Below the pieces are notes generated by a model. The model did no database searches and had not been told where the DNA came from. It saw only the letters and a list, made by a program, of their open reading frames with translations. A DNA stretch of 64,000 bases from Paenibacillus agri (GTDB taxonomy: Bacteria > Bacillota > Bacilli > Paenibacillales > Paenibacillaceae): positions 62,001 through 126,000 of the forward strand of contig NZ_JABWCS010000208.1 in assembly GCF_013359945.1 (NCBI RefSeq), in the 5' to 3' direction. Shown here piece after piece: positions 26,342 to 36,296 of this stretch. The stretch's first letter is position 1. Every line of letters starts with the position of its first letter. The position numbers and the translations under genes were made by a program.

Positions 26342-26695
26342 CTATCTCTCTTCGTTCTTGCCAATATCACCAAGCAGCTTCTCGATATGACTGCCGTAAG
26401 CGACGGACTCGTCAAACTTGAAGATCAGCTCTGGGGTATGACGAAGGCGGATTGCCTTGCCAAGCTCTGTGCGGAGAAAGCCATTGGCTTTGTCGATCGC
26501 TTTAAGCGACTTGGCTTTTTGTTCTTCATCCCCGAACACGCTAAGGTAAACTTTAGCTTGAGACAAGTCGTTCGTCACGTCCACGCCAGTCACCGTTACA
26601 AAACCAATTCGGGGATCTTTCAATTCACTTTGGATCAGTTGGCTAAGTTCTTTCTTGATCTGCTCACCAACGCGTCCAGCTCTGATTTTAGACAT
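26342..26695 (-). CDS. rbfA: 30S ribosome-binding factor A
   Basis: 117 aa KH-like fold ([55 protein letters not shown]). Needed for 16S rRNA 5'-end maturation and cold growth. Start is the ATG at 26695, six nt after GAGGTGA; a preceding TTG is too close. It directly follows infB; the ylxP gene that lies between them in Bacillus is absent. Confidence 0.95.
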   Translation of the reverse strand: MSKIRAGRVGEQIKKELSQLIQSELKDPRIGFVTVTGVDVTNDLSQAKVYLSVFGDEEQKAKSLKAIDKANGFLRTELGKAIRLRHTPELIFKFDESVAYGSHIEKLLGDIGKNEER

Positions 26696-26713
26696 CAATA
26701 TTCACCTCTTCGC

Positions 26714-29359
26714 TTAGCGCTCTACACGTTCCATGATGAACGCTTCGATAACGTCACCCTCTTGGATGTCATTATAGCGTTCCAAAGTTATGCCGCATTC
26801 ATAACCTTGCGCCACTTCTTTGGCATCATCCTTGAAGCGCTTCAGGGTATCGATCTTACCTTGGAACACAACGATTCCACTGCGGATCAAGCGCATTTCA
26901 GCACTGCGGGTGATTTTGCCGTCAGTAACCATACATCCTGCAATATTACCCACCTTACTGATTTTGAAGACGTTACGTACTTCAGCATGCCCGATAATGT
27001 TCTCTTTAAAGACAGGATCAAGCATACCTTTCATAGCACTTTCGATTTCTTCGATTACGTTGTAGATAATGTTGTGCAGACGAACATCCACTTTCTCTTG
27101 CTCAGCAGCTACTTTAGTTTGAGCATCTGGACGAACGTTGAAGCCGATTACGATAGCATTTGATGCTGCTGCCAAGGTAATATCGGACTCTGTGATAGCA
27201 CCGGCACCGCTGTGAATAATCTTCACGCGTACGCCTTCCACTTCGATTTTGGCCAAAGAGCTCTTAAGTGCTTCTACTGAACCTTGCACGTCAGCTTTGA
27301 TAATTACGTTAAGATCTTTAATCTCGCCATCTTTGATGTGCTGGAACAGATCATCCAATGTAACACGGGTGTTCGTGTTCAGCTCTGACTGGCGCTGGGA
27401 CGTGGAACGTCTGTCAGCGATAGCCCGGGCTTTACGCTCGTCTTCGAAGGCCATGAACGGATCGCCCGCTTGTGGAACCTCTGTCAGACCCGTAATTTCC
27501 ACTGGAGTGGATGGTCCTGCTTCTTTGATCTTGCGTCCTTTGTCATTCACCATAGCACGTACGCGACCGAAGCAGTTACCTGCTACAAATGCGTCCCCAA
27601 TTTTGAGGGTACCATTCTGCACGAGAATACGTGCAACCGGTCCACGGTTCTTGTCAAGTTCGGCTTCTATAACGGTACCGCGTGCCCGTTTGTCAGGGTT
27701 CGCTTTGTACTCATTAACTTCAGCAACGAGCAAAATCATTTCAAGCAATTCTTCCAGGTTAATGCGTTGTTTAGCGGACAGGTTAACGAAGATCGTATCT
27801 CCGCCCCACTCTTCAGGAACCAGTTCATAATTCGTAAGTTCTTGCTTCACTCTATCCGGATCTGCTCCCGGCTTATCAATCTTGTTGACGGCAACGATGA
27901 TTGGAAGGCCCGCTGCTTTAGCATGGTTAATTGCTTCTACCGTCTGTGGCATAACACCGTCATCGGCTGCTACAACGATAATCGTCATATCTGTAACCTG
28001 AGCACCACGAGCACGCATTGCGGTGAACGCTTCGTGACCCGGTGTATCCAGGAACGTGATTTTCTTGTGGTTGATTTCAACTTGATAAGCACCGATATGC
28101 TGAGTGATTCCGCCTGCTTCTCCGCCCGTTACATTCGTGGAACGGATAGCATCCAGCAATGTTGTTTTACCATGGTCAACGTGACCCATGATTGTAACTA
28201 CTGGAGGACGGGATTGCAGATCGTCTTCGGAATCGTTCTCTTCAACGGTTTCGAAGCTATCCTCATCCACTGGAATCTTCACTTCTACTTCTACTCCGAA
28301 TTCACCGGAAAGCAGCAGAATGGTGTCGATATCAAGCTCTTGGTTAATGGTCGCCATAACGCCCATAGAAATCAGCTTTTTGATAACTTCCGAAGCATCC
28401 TTATGGAGCAGCTTGGCAGTTTCGCCTACAGTCATGCTGCCACGCACGATGATTTTCTTCGGTGTATTGTCAATCTTCTCACGGCGCTCCATCGATTGGT
28501 TACGTCCGCCACGGTTGTTCTTCCCACCGCGACCACGGAAGTTACCGCCTTTACCATCATCAAAACGACGTTGGTTCGAATTCGGTCTGCCGCCAGTCGT
28601 ATTCTTCTTAGGACCGCCAGCGCCGCCACGGGAGAAATCTCCACCTTGACCTTGCTGTGGCCGGCTATCAGTACGCGGTGCGCCGCCTTGTGGACGGTTG
28701 CCGCCGGCTGTACTGTTTTGCGGACGGTTACCGCCGCTAGTAGCGCCTTGTGGACGGTTACCGGTGCCGCCGCTACCTTGCGGACGACTGCCGCTAGTAG
28801 CGCTTTGTGGACGGTTGCCACCACCAGTATTGCTGCCTTGCGGACGGTTGCCGCCGGAATTACCTTGTGGACGATTGCCACCTGTCGAATTGCCTTGTCC
28901 TTGTGGACGGCTTCCGTTGTTACTGCCAGTACGTGGCGCTCCGCCTTGCTGTGGACGCGCATTTTGTGTGGAACCTGATTGTGTTCTGCGGGAATCTTGT
29001 CCGCTTTGGGGCCTTGGGGACGTTGTAGTTTGGTTGTTGTTTTGGTTACTGTTCATACCTACCTGCTTTTCCGGTTGATTTTTGTTGGCATTCTGGGCAC
29101 TTTGCGGATTGGCTGTTACCGATCCGGTTGTCACCGGACGGCTGCTGGCGCCGTTATCCCGCTTGGCCGCAGCGTTTGATTTGATGTCCTTGAAGAATTG
29201 CTCTACTTTATTGACAGCGCCGTTCTCCATTACACTCATATGATTATTCACAGGAACATCCAAACGCTTCAGAATTGTAATAATTTCTTTACTACTCATA
29301 TTCAGTGATTTTGCATATTCATACACACGCAATTTGTCTTTATTGTCTTCTTTAGTCAA
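26714..29359 (-). CDS. infB: Translation initiation factor IF-2
   Basis: 881 aa. N-terminal IF2N helix region ([17 protein letters not shown]), a low-complexity domain of about 200 residues built from (G)GNRPQG-like units, a basic RGG-like stretch, then the GTPase core: GHVDHGKTT (G1), DTPGHEAF (G3), NKID (G4), followed by domains II-IV. Places initiator tRNA on the 30S subunit. I choose the TTG at 29359, with GGAGGT seven nt upstream, giving [11 protein letters not shown]; the GTG at 29368 lies within that site. Overlaps the rplGA stop by 8 nt. Confidence 0.96.
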   Translation of the reverse strand: MTKEDNKDKLRVYEYAKSLNMSSKEIITILKRLDVPVNNHMSVMENGAVNKVEQFFKDIKSNAAAKRDNGASSRPVTTGSVTANPQSAQNANKNQPEKQVGMNSNQNNNQTTTSPRPQSGQDSRRTQSGSTQNARPQQGGAPRTGSNNGSRPQGQGNSTGGNRPQGNSGGNRPQGSNTGGGNRPQSATSGSRPQGSGGTGNRPQGATSGGNRPQNSTAGGNRPQGGAPRTDSRPQQGQGGDFSRGGAGGPKKNTTGGRPNSNQRRFDDGKGGNFRGRGGKNNRGGRNQSMERREKIDNTPKKIIVRGSMTVGETAKLLHKDASEVIKKLISMGVMATINQELDIDTILLLSGEFGVEVEVKIPVDEDSFETVEENDSEDDLQSRPPVVTIMGHVDHGKTTLLDAIRSTNVTGGEAGGITQHIGAYQVEINHKKITFLDTPGHEAFTAMRARGAQVTDMTIIVVAADDGVMPQTVEAINHAKAAGLPIIVAVNKIDKPGADPDRVKQELTNYELVPEEWGGDTIFVNLSAKQRINLEELLEMILLVAEVNEYKANPDKRARGTVIEAELDKNRGPVARILVQNGTLKIGDAFVAGNCFGRVRAMVNDKGRKIKEAGPSTPVEITGLTEVPQAGDPFMAFEDERKARAIADRRSTSQRQSELNTNTRVTLDDLFQHIKDGEIKDLNVIIKADVQGSVEALKSSLAKIEVEGVRVKIIHSGAGAITESDITLAAASNAIVIGFNVRPDAQTKVAAEQEKVDVRLHNIIYNVIEEIESAMKGMLDPVFKENIIGHAEVRNVFKISKVGNIAGCMVTDGKITRSAEMRLIRSGIVVFQGKIDTLKRFKDDAKEVAQGYECGITLERYNDIQEGDVIEAFIMERVER
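28658..28909 (-). repeat. Repetitive segment encoding GNRPQG units in IF-2
   Basis: About ten imperfect copies of a unit coding for (G)NRPQG, separated by 2-6 Gly/Ser/Thr/Asn residues. On the plus strand it reads as recurring TTGTGGACGGTTGCC-like motifs. Coding repeat, not a CRISPR: units vary in spacing and stay in frame. Confidence 0.85.
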
Positions 29360-29675
29360 TAAATACACCTCCGACTGTATCTCCGAGCTGCTTGGAGATC
29401 ATTTCCGCGAATCCTTTATCCGTAATGGCCAGCACTACGCGCTGGTCTTTACCAATACTTGCACCGAGGGTATCCCGGTGAAAAGCGATTACTAGTGGAA
29501 TATCGTAGGTTCCGCATTTATCACGGAACTTTTTCTTGGTGTTGTCTGACGCGTCACCCGCAAGAACGACCAGCTTCGCCTCCGATGACCGTACCGCTTT
29601 GAGCACGATCTCGTCGCCGGTGACTAATTTGCCTGCTCTCATCGCAAGTCCTAAATAAGAAAGTACCTTACTCAT
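29352..29675 (-). CDS. rplGA: L7Ae-family K-turn binding protein (YlxQ)
   Basis: 107 aa with the L7Ae/L30e/S12e fold ([53 protein letters not shown]). Such proteins bind kink-turn RNA. ATG at 29675 with GTGAGGAT close upstream, overlapping the rnpM stop by 8 nt. Sits between ylxR and infB as in Bacillus. Confidence 0.93.
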   Translation of the reverse strand: MSKVLSYLGLAMRAGKLVTGDEIVLKAVRSSEAKLVVLAGDASDNTKKKFRDKCGTYDIPLVIAFHRDTLGASIGKDQRVVLAITDKGFAEMISKQLGDTVGGVFID

Positions 29676-29976
29676 TATCCTCACTATCCTTTGCTGCCAA
29701 GAACTGCTCCTCAACGGACGCAAAGTCCCGGGCAAGCTGGGCATAGATTTCGGAGCTTACCTGACATTTTAAGGCCCGGTCAAGCGCTTTGTTCTTCTGG
29801 GCCAGTTTGAAGCATTCCAGCTTACCGCAAATATAAGCACCCCGGCCCGACTTCTTGCCTGTCAGGTCGATAAGCACCTCGCCCTCAGGAGTTCTGACCA
29901 CCCTGATCAATTCTTTCTTGGGCATCATTTCCTGGCTGGCTACGCATTTTCGCAGTGGAACCTTTTTTTGTTTCAT
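29668..29976 (-). CDS. rnpM: YlxR family RNA-binding protein (DUF448; RnpM)
   Basis: 102 aa. Contains the family signatures PLRKCVASQEMMPKKELIR and SGRGAYICGKLECFKLAQKN. The B. subtilis protein has been described as an RNase P modulator that binds RNA (from memory). ATG start with a G-rich site 7 nt upstream. Between nusA and rplGA in the nusA operon. Confidence 0.93.
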   Translation of the reverse strand: MKQKKVPLRKCVASQEMMPKKELIRVVRTPEGEVLIDLTGKKSGRGAYICGKLECFKLAQKNKALDRALKCQVSSEIYAQLARDFASVEEQFLAAKDSEDNE

Positions 29977-30004
29977 TGTATCGCCCCCCGCCTTGACACG
30001 TTAA

Positions 30005-31102
30005 TTAATCAATGGAGACGGAATCCTGATGCATTTCATCACTGACAGACTTAGGTCTGCCGTATTCCTGTTCCGCCTGGGTCTCGCTCTTGATATCGAT
30101 CTTCCAGCCGGTCAGCTTAGCAGCCAAACGAGCGTTTTGCCCTTTGATGCCGATAGCCAGCGACAATTGATAATCAGGAACGATCACCCGCGCCATTTTC
30201 TCCGCTTCGAATACTTGAACTTCAAGTACCTTGGACGGGCTCAGCGCGTTGGCCACATATTCTTCCACCGACTCGGAATAACGGACGATATCAATCTTCT
30301 CGCCGCGCAGTTCGGTAACGATCGTCTGTACACGCATACCTCTAGGGCCTACGCAAGAGCCGACCGGATCCACTTCCGGGTTGCGCGAGAATACAGCAAT
30401 CTTGGAACGGAAGCCAGCTTCGCGGGCTACGGAACGAATCTCCACCACACCGTCAAAAATCTCAGGTACTTCAAGCTCAAACAGACGCTTCAAGAGGCCA
30501 GGATGGCTGCGGGACAACAGAATTTGTGGCCCCTTAGTGGTGTTCTCAACCTTGGTGATGTAAGCCTTGATACGCTCGCTCTGCTTGAATTTCTCTCCAG
30601 GCATGAGTTCGCTTAGCGGCAGAACCGCTTCGATCTTACCAAGGTCCACATAGATGTTGCGCATATCCTGACGCTGAACAAGGCCGGTAACAATATCCTC
30701 TTCCTTGTCGATAAAAGCGTTATAAATGAGTCCACGCTCTGCTTCGCGAATACGTTGAGTAACTACCTGTTTAGCCGTTTGAGCAGCAATGCGCCCGAAA
30801 TCACGCGGGGTGACCTCAAGCTCGGCCACATCTTCCAGTTGGAAGTGAGGGTTAATCTCTCTAGCTGCTGGCAGCGAGATCTCGGTCCGTGAATCCAGAA
30901 CCTCCTCGACCACCAGCTTACGTGCGAACACCTTGATTACTCCAGTGTTGCGGTTCATGTCCACACGAACGTTCTGTGCTGCATTGAAGTTGCGTTTATA
31001 GCTGGAGATCAGCGCAGCTTCAATGGCTTCAAACAGCACATCCTTGCTGATGCCCTTCTCCCTTTCCAGTTCATTCATAGCTTCAATAAAATCCATACTC
31101 AT
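30005..31102 (-). CDS. nusA: Transcription termination/antitermination factor NusA
   Basis: 365 aa: N-terminal RNA polymerase-binding domain ([25 protein letters not shown]), S1 domain (about 135-200), then two KH domains ([49 protein letters not shown]). It lacks the extra acidic repeats of the E. coli protein, as usual in Firmicutes. ATG at 31102 (a second ATG two codons on is equally possible). Second gene of the operon, 26 nt after rimP. Confidence 0.97.
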   Translation of the reverse strand: MSMDFIEAMNELEREKGISKDVLFEAIEAALISSYKRNFNAAQNVRVDMNRNTGVIKVFARKLVVEEVLDSRTEISLPAAREINPHFQLEDVAELEVTPRDFGRIAAQTAKQVVTQRIREAERGLIYNAFIDKEEDIVTGLVQRQDMRNIYVDLGKIEAVLPLSELMPGEKFKQSERIKAYITKVENTTKGPQILLSRSHPGLLKRLFELEVPEIFDGVVEIRSVAREAGFRSKIAVFSRNPEVDPVGSCVGPRGMRVQTIVTELRGEKIDIVRYSESVEEYVANALSPSKVLEVQVFEAEKMARVIVPDYQLSLAIGIKGQNARLAAKLTGWKIDIKSETQAEQEYGRPKSVSDEMHQDSVSID

Positions 31103-31128
31103 GAAATCCCGGTCCCCCTTTCAAGACG

Positions 31129-31596
31129 TTAAAAAATAATGGCCAATCTCGCGCTGGCGACTTTGGCATATGGCACAACATGTTCTTTTTTGCCCGCGGA
31201 GATGAGCAGTTCCTCGTTCTCGAACGAAAGCAAACGACCTTCGAATTCCTTGAGTCCTTGAATCGGCTCATAAACCGTCACATATACGTCTTTTCCTACC
31301 GCCTTGGCCACATCTGCGGCTTTCTTGAGCGGACGTTCCGCTCCCGGTGAGGACACTTCAAGGAAATAAGCCTCGGGAATAGGATCATTCTCATCCAGCT
31401 TCTGGCTGAAATATTCGCTAATGGAGCCGCAGTCATCGATATCAATGCCGCCCTCCTTATCAACGAATATACGCAGGAACCAGTTGGAACCTTCCTTTAC
31501 GTATTCTACGTCTACCAGCTCAAAGCCATTGTCGTCCAGATAGGGTCCGAGCATCTGCTCTACCGTTTGTTTAATTTTGGATTTGGGTGTGCTCAA
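31129..31596 (-). CDS. rimP: Ribosome maturation factor RimP
   Basis: 155 aa with the two RimP domains (GFELVDVEYVKEGSNWFLRIFVD; GGIDIDDCGSISEYFSQKLDE; YFLEVSSPGAERPLKK). Needed for 30S maturation. The start is a TTG (31596) seven nt after GGAGGT, giving MSTPKSKIKQ; the frame stays open to 31659 but that part overlaps the upstream hairpin. First gene of the nusA operon. Confidence 0.95.
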   Translation of the reverse strand: MSTPKSKIKQTVEQMLGPYLDDNGFELVDVEYVKEGSNWFLRIFVDKEGGIDIDDCGSISEYFSQKLDENDPIPEAYFLEVSSPGAERPLKKAADVAKAVGKDVYVTVYEPIQGLKEFEGRLLSFENEELLISAGKKEHVVPYAKVASARLAIIF

Positions 31597-31640
31597 AAAA
31601 TTAACCTCCACGAACTTGTCTTTTGCTATATACCAAAGAT

Positions 31641-31664
31641 AAAGAGTGGGTTTCCCCACTCTTT
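31641..31664 (-). promoter_or_regulatory. GNRA-capped stem-loop in rimP-nusA leader
   Basis: As minus-strand RNA: AAAGAGUGGG, GAAA tetraloop, CCCACUCUUU, a perfect 10-bp stem. Begins about 27 nt after the predicted transcription start and 45 nt before rimP. Not followed by a U run, so more likely a stabilising or regulatory element than a terminator. Confidence 0.7.
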
Positions 31665-31697
31665 ACACAACGGACTTATCTCATTATTACCAAAAAA

Positions 31698-31726
31698 ATT
31701 ATAACATAGTGCGTGGGCACTGACAA
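31698..31726 (-). promoter_or_regulatory. Sigma-A promoter of the rimP-nusA-infB operon
   Basis: Minus strand TTGTCA, 17-bp spacer, TATAAT: one mismatch in twelve. Predicted start near 31691. Drives rimP to ribF. Confidence 0.88.
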
Positions 31727-31827
31727 GTGCCAGCCCTTGACTCCCCCTTTTCAGGAGACATGACCATTGCAGTTTCCCGCAATCAACCTGTTATATCCGG
31801 CAGCAAATCTATGCGCAAATGAGGTCG

Positions 31828-34800
31828 TTAGAAAAGAGAAAGCTGGTTGCTCTCCGGTAGTCCCCGGAAACAGCCCATACCGGTAAGAAGCTCGATAACC
31901 GTCTTACTAGCTTTAGATTTCTGCTGGAAATCCTCTATCGACAGGAACTCTCCGGCGTCCTTAGCGGCAGCAATATTGATCGCTGCGTTATCCCCGATGC
32001 CCGATAGTGCAGAGAACGGCGGGATGAGACTGTCGCCATCCACTGTAAAGCGGGTAGCATCAGAGCGGTACAAATCGATATTCTTGAACGTAAGACCGCG
32101 AGCGGTCATTTCCAGAGCCATTTCCAGAATCGGCAGCATCGCCTTTTCCTTAGGCAGCGCCTGGAATCCCTTTTGCTCAATCTCCACGATCTGACGACCG
32201 ATGGCCTCATAACCCTGACAACAAAGATCAATGTCAAAATCCGCTGCCCGTACAGAGAAGTAGGTCGCATAATATTCAATCGGATGATAGAGCTTAAAGT
32301 AGGCAGTACGCACTGCAGAGATAACATACGCTGCTGCGTGCGCCTTCGGGAACATGTACTGGATCTTCAGGCAAGAATCAATGTACCACTGAGGTACCTT
32401 GCATCGTTTCATTTCCTCGATCCATTCTGGCGGCAGACCCTTACCCTTCCGGACACTTTCGGTAATTTTAAAGGCCAGACTGGCATCCATACCCGCTTTA
32501 TAGATGAGGAAAAGCATGATGTCATCGCGGCAACCAATTACCGTCTTGATGTTGCAGGTATTATTCTTGATGAGTTCCTGGGCATTTCCCAGCCATACGC
32601 CTGTTCCGTGCGACAACCCTGAAATTTGCAGTAAATCGGCAAAACTCGACGGCTTCGATTCGATTAACATCTGCCGCACGAACTTGGTCCCCATTTCCGG
32701 CACCCCATACGTGGCCACAGGTGAGCGGATCTGTTCGGGCGTAACGCCAAGCGCTTCCGTAGAGTTGAACATGCTCATTACCTTAGGGTCATTCATCGGG
32801 ATTGTCGTGGGGTCCACTCCGGTCAAATCCTGCAGCATCCGCATCATGGTCGGATCATCGTGACCCAGAATATCGAGCTTGAGCAGGTTCGCATCAAAAG
32901 CGTGATAATCAAAGTGCGTAGTCTTCCATTCGGCATTGACATCATCCGCCGGGAACTGCACAGGAGTAATATCCTCTACGTCTATATAGTCTGGCACAAC
33001 GACGATCCCGCCGGGATGCTGCCCGGTGTTCCGCTTGACACCTGTACATCCTGCCGCCAGACGGCTAACCTCGGCACCACGCCAGCGTTTCTGGTGATGC
33101 TCCTCATATTTCTTGGTAAAACCAAAAGCAGTCTTCTCCGCTACCGTACCGATTGTGCCCGCACGGAATACGTTATCCGGACCGAACATCGTCTTCGTGA
33201 AATTATGCGCTTGTGGCTGATATTCACCGGAGAAGTTAAGGTCGATATCGGGAACCTTGTCACCTTTAAAACCAAGGAAGGTCTCGAACGGGATATCCTG
33301 TCCTTCGCCCTTCAGCATCCCGCCACAGTCCGGACAGACTTTGTCCGGCAGGTCAAATCCGCTCGGTACACTACCGTCCAGGAACCACTCACTATGCCGG
33401 CACTCGGCATTGCGACAAACGTAATGCGCAGGAAGCGGGTTAACCTCCGAGATGCCAAGAAAAGTAGCTACTACGGAAGAGCCTACTGAACCCCGTGATC
33501 CGACAAGATAACCGTCGCGGTTCGATTTTTTAACGAGACGTTCAGAGATCAGATAGTTGGCCGAGAATCCGTATTTGATAATCGGCTCCAATTCTTTTTC
33601 CAAACGGGCCACTACGACCTCCGGCAATTCCTCGCCGTATATTGATTTCGCTGTCGTGTAGCAGGTCTCGCGGATTTCCTCATCTGCTCCTTCAAGAATC
33701 GGAGTAAACAACTTATCCGGGAACAATTCCAGCTCCTCAAAGCGATCGGCCAGTTCCACCGTGTTCGTCACCACAACCTCCATCGCTTTTTCAGGACCCA
33801 GGAAATCGAACTCAGCCAGCATTTCCTCTGTCGTCCGGAAATGGGCGTCTGGCTTACGCATATCCTTCAGCGGGCTAAAGCCAGTAATGCCGTTTATCGT
33901 AATGTCACGGTACAGCTTGTCGCGCGGCTCGAGATAATGCACATTTCCTGTAGCGATTACCGGCTTGCCCAGCTGCTCACCAATCTCGCAAATTTTGCGT
34001 ACCACGTCACGCAGTTCCTCAGGACTGGCTACAAACCCTTTGTCCACCAAATGCATGTACATTGTCAGTGGCTGGATCTCCAGCACGTCGTAGAATTGGG
34101 CGACTTCCATCGCTTCCTCCACTGTTTTGTTGAGTACAGATTCGAAGAATTCTCCCCGTTCACAACCTGAGATGACCAGCAATCCGTCCCGCAGTTCTTC
34201 AAGCTTCGATTTTGGAATACAAGGAACCCGCTTGAAATACTCTGTATGTGATAGCGAAATCAGCTTATAGAGATTTTTCTTACCGATTGCATTAAGAGCG
34301 TATATACAGCAATGAAACGGCCGTGTGTTGGAGAGATCATTCCCCACATAATCATTGAGCCGCTCCAGACTTGTCATCCCTTTTAGCTTCTCAGCATCCG
34401 CAAGCAGACCGTTCAGAATACCACCCAGGGCAATCGTATCGTCAACCGCCCGGTGATGGCTTTCCAGCAGCACCTTATATTTATCCGCCAGAGTGTTCAG
34501 ACGGTGATTCTTCATCGTAGGATGCAACAGCCTTGCTAACTCCAGCGTATCCAGTGACGGATTAGTCAGCTTGGGCTGCCCCAGCTTGGCCAGAGAAGCC
34601 TGAATAAATCCCATATCGAATCTGGCGTTATGTGCCACAAGCACACTGTCACCTACAAACTTTACAAAATCGTGCAGGACTGGCTCCAGATCAGGAGCAT
34701 CCTTGACCATTTCATCCGTAATATTCGTCAACTGCTGGATATGATAAGGAATCTTCTCGTGCGGGTTAACAAAGGTGGTATACCGATCCAGCTCTTTCCC

Positions 34801-36153
34801 CTCGCACATCTTGATCGCTGCAAGCTCTGTAATGTTATTGCGGGTGATTGATAAGCCCGTGGTCTCGATATCGAAAACTACATAGGTAGCTGTCTTCAAA
34901 TCAAGCGGTTTCGGATTCTCAACGATATTCACCGCGTCATTCACGACATTGGCTTCCACACCGTACAGCATTTTAATCTTGTTCTTATGGGCAGCATGGT
35001 TCGCTTCCGGGAAGCTTTGAACTCCGCCATGATCGGTAACGGCCATTGCCGTGTGGCCCCATTTGGCCGCTGTTTTGATATAGACATCGACTGGCGTCAC
35101 AGCGTCCATCGTGCTCATAGTCGTGTGTAGATGGAACTCTACTCTTTTGACTGGAGCGTTATCCTTACGTGCAGGTGGCGCCGCAACCTCGGACAAGTCA
35201 GATGGGATCATCACCAGTTCCGGAATTTGCATAAACCGGTCATACTCCACTCTTCCCCGCGCTCTTACCCATTTCCCGTTAGCAAGCTGGCCCATGATCT
35301 TGAGGTCTTCCTTGTTCTTAGCGAACATCTTCATTTGCAGGGAGTCGGTAAAATCGGTAAGGAAGAAAGTAAAGAGTGTGCTGCCGTTACGCAGTTCTTT
35401 GCTTTCCAGACCAAAAATAGTCCCCTGAATCGTGATCTTCTTCTCTTCATCCTGAATCTCAATAAGCGGCACAGGCGGTTCTTTGATATCATAACCCACC
35501 TGAAGCTTCACGACTTCATTAGGATCGCCCTCATCTACAACGGCTTCCGGCTCAACCTCAGTCATCATTTGCTCAATGAATTCACGCTGCTCTTGCTGGA
35601 GCTTCTGCTGGAATTCTTCGAAGACAACCGTATTATCCTGATTTTCCGCCACCTGAATTTTAACCCTGAGCGGGAGAGCAAAATATTTATCGTAAAATTT
35701 TATAATGGCTGAGTCGATGCCCTTTTTACGGGCTAGTTCCTGAGACATTGCATCGCTCATCGTCAGCACCAGAGTACCGTCTTGAAGTTCCTGCGAAGAA
35801 CGTGTCAACCAACCGTTAACCGACGGGATTTCACGCTGAACCCACTCCAGGAACAACCCCCAATACTCTGCCACCAGATCTGCCCTGCTAACGTTCTCCG
35901 CATATTGGAACAAAAAGCTCACTTTCGCAATATGCTGCAGCTTCTCCCGCATTCTCAGACAAAAGGTTCGGTAAGCCTGCGCAGGTACTAGAGTTTCTTT
36001 GGCAATAACAATACGCCAATCCCGGTTGCCACGGCTAATCTCTACACGCTCAATACTTCCATCCAGAAAATAAGGATCGATGAGTGCAGGCGGTATTTCG
36101 CCCTGCTTCATCAGAAGCTCGAACCTTTTTCTTCTTTCTACGTTTTGTTCCAT
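31828..36153 (-). CDS. polC: DNA polymerase III subunit alpha, PolC type
   Basis: 1441 aa, close to the 1437 of B. subtilis PolC. Order: N-terminal domain, OB fold (about 240-320), PHP domain starting VEFHLHTTMSTMDAV, with the DnaQ-like proofreading exonuclease inserted in it (YVVFDIETTGLS; LVAHNARFDMGF; HRAVDDT), a zinc-binding region (CRNAEC, CPDCGG), then the C-family palm (DKVPDIDLNFSGEYQ) and fingers. Main leading-strand replicase. ATG at 36153 with GGTGGAGGG; the frame runs open to 36219 without a site. Downstream of proS as in Bacillus. Confidence 0.97.
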   Translation of the reverse strand: MEQNVERRKRFELLMKQGEIPPALIDPYFLDGSIERVEISRGNRDWRIVIAKETLVPAQAYRTFCLRMREKLQHIAKVSFLFQYAENVSRADLVAEYWGLFLEWVQREIPSVNGWLTRSSQELQDGTLVLTMSDAMSQELARKKGIDSAIIKFYDKYFALPLRVKIQVAENQDNTVVFEEFQQKLQQEQREFIEQMMTEVEPEAVVDEGDPNEVVKLQVGYDIKEPPVPLIEIQDEEKKITIQGTIFGLESKELRNGSTLFTFFLTDFTDSLQMKMFAKNKEDLKIMGQLANGKWVRARGRVEYDRFMQIPELVMIPSDLSEVAAPPARKDNAPVKRVEFHLHTTMSTMDAVTPVDVYIKTAAKWGHTAMAVTDHGGVQSFPEANHAAHKNKIKMLYGVEANVVNDAVNIVENPKPLDLKTATYVVFDIETTGLSITRNNITELAAIKMCEGKELDRYTTFVNPHEKIPYHIQQLTNITDEMVKDAPDLEPVLHDFVKFVGDSVLVAHNARFDMGFIQASLAKLGQPKLTNPSLDTLELARLLHPTMKNHRLNTLADKYKVLLESHHRAVDDTIALGGILNGLLADAEKLKGMTSLERLNDYVGNDLSNTRPFHCCIYALNAIGKKNLYKLISLSHTEYFKRVPCIPKSKLEELRDGLLVISGCERGEFFESVLNKTVEEAMEVAQFYDVLEIQPLTMYMHLVDKGFVASPEELRDVVRKICEIGEQLGKPVIATGNVHYLEPRDKLYRDITINGITGFSPLKDMRKPDAHFRTTEEMLAEFDFLGPEKAMEVVVTNTVELADRFEELELFPDKLFTPILEGADEEIRETCYTTAKSIYGEELPEVVVARLEKELEPIIKYGFSANYLISERLVKKSNRDGYLVGSRGSVGSSVVATFLGISEVNPLPAHYVCRNAECRHSEWFLDGSVPSGFDLPDKVCPDCGGMLKGEGQDIPFETFLGFKGDKVPDIDLNFSGEYQPQAHNFTKTMFGPDNVFRAGTIGTVAEKTAFGFTKKYEEHHQKRWRGAEVSRLAAGCTGVKRNTGQHPGGIVVVPDYIDVEDITPVQFPADDVNAEWKTTHFDYHAFDANLLKLDILGHDDPTMMRMLQDLTGVDPTTIPMNDPKVMSMFNSTEALGVTPEQIRSPVATYGVPEMGTKFVRQMLIESKPSSFADLLQISGLSHGTGVWLGNAQELIKNNTCNIKTVIGCRDDIMLFLIYKAGMDASLAFKITESVRKGKGLPPEWIEEMKRCKVPQWYIDSCLKIQYMFPKAHAAAYVISAVRTAYFKLYHPIEYYATYFSVRAADFDIDLCCQGYEAIGRQIVEIEQKGFQALPKEKAMLPILEMALEMTARGLTFKNIDLYRSDATRFTVDGDSLIPPFSALSGIGDNAAINIAAAKDAGEFLSIEDFQQKSKASKTVIELLTGMGCFRGLPESNQLSLF

Positions 36154-36296
36154 GGCTTCCCTCCACCTTATGATCGCCCTAACTTGCCAATGATAAAAAG
36201 CTTCCGGGTCAAAAAGCATTGGGTTCTTTCGGCCCGCCGACTCCTTTCGCCAGAAGCTGCATGAAGTAAATCTATATCTTGTAAAGTCGCTCTAGA

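Noticed and set aside
28658..28955. Repeats resembling a CRISPR array
   Set aside because: Units are not identical, spacing varies by a few codons, and they remain in frame coding for GNRPQG in IF-2.
27470..28978. 502-codon open frame on the plus strand
   Set aside because: Lies wholly antisense to infB, in the repeat and GTPase-coding part. Composition is Cys/His/Phe-rich, typical of a shadow frame, with no ribosome binding site.
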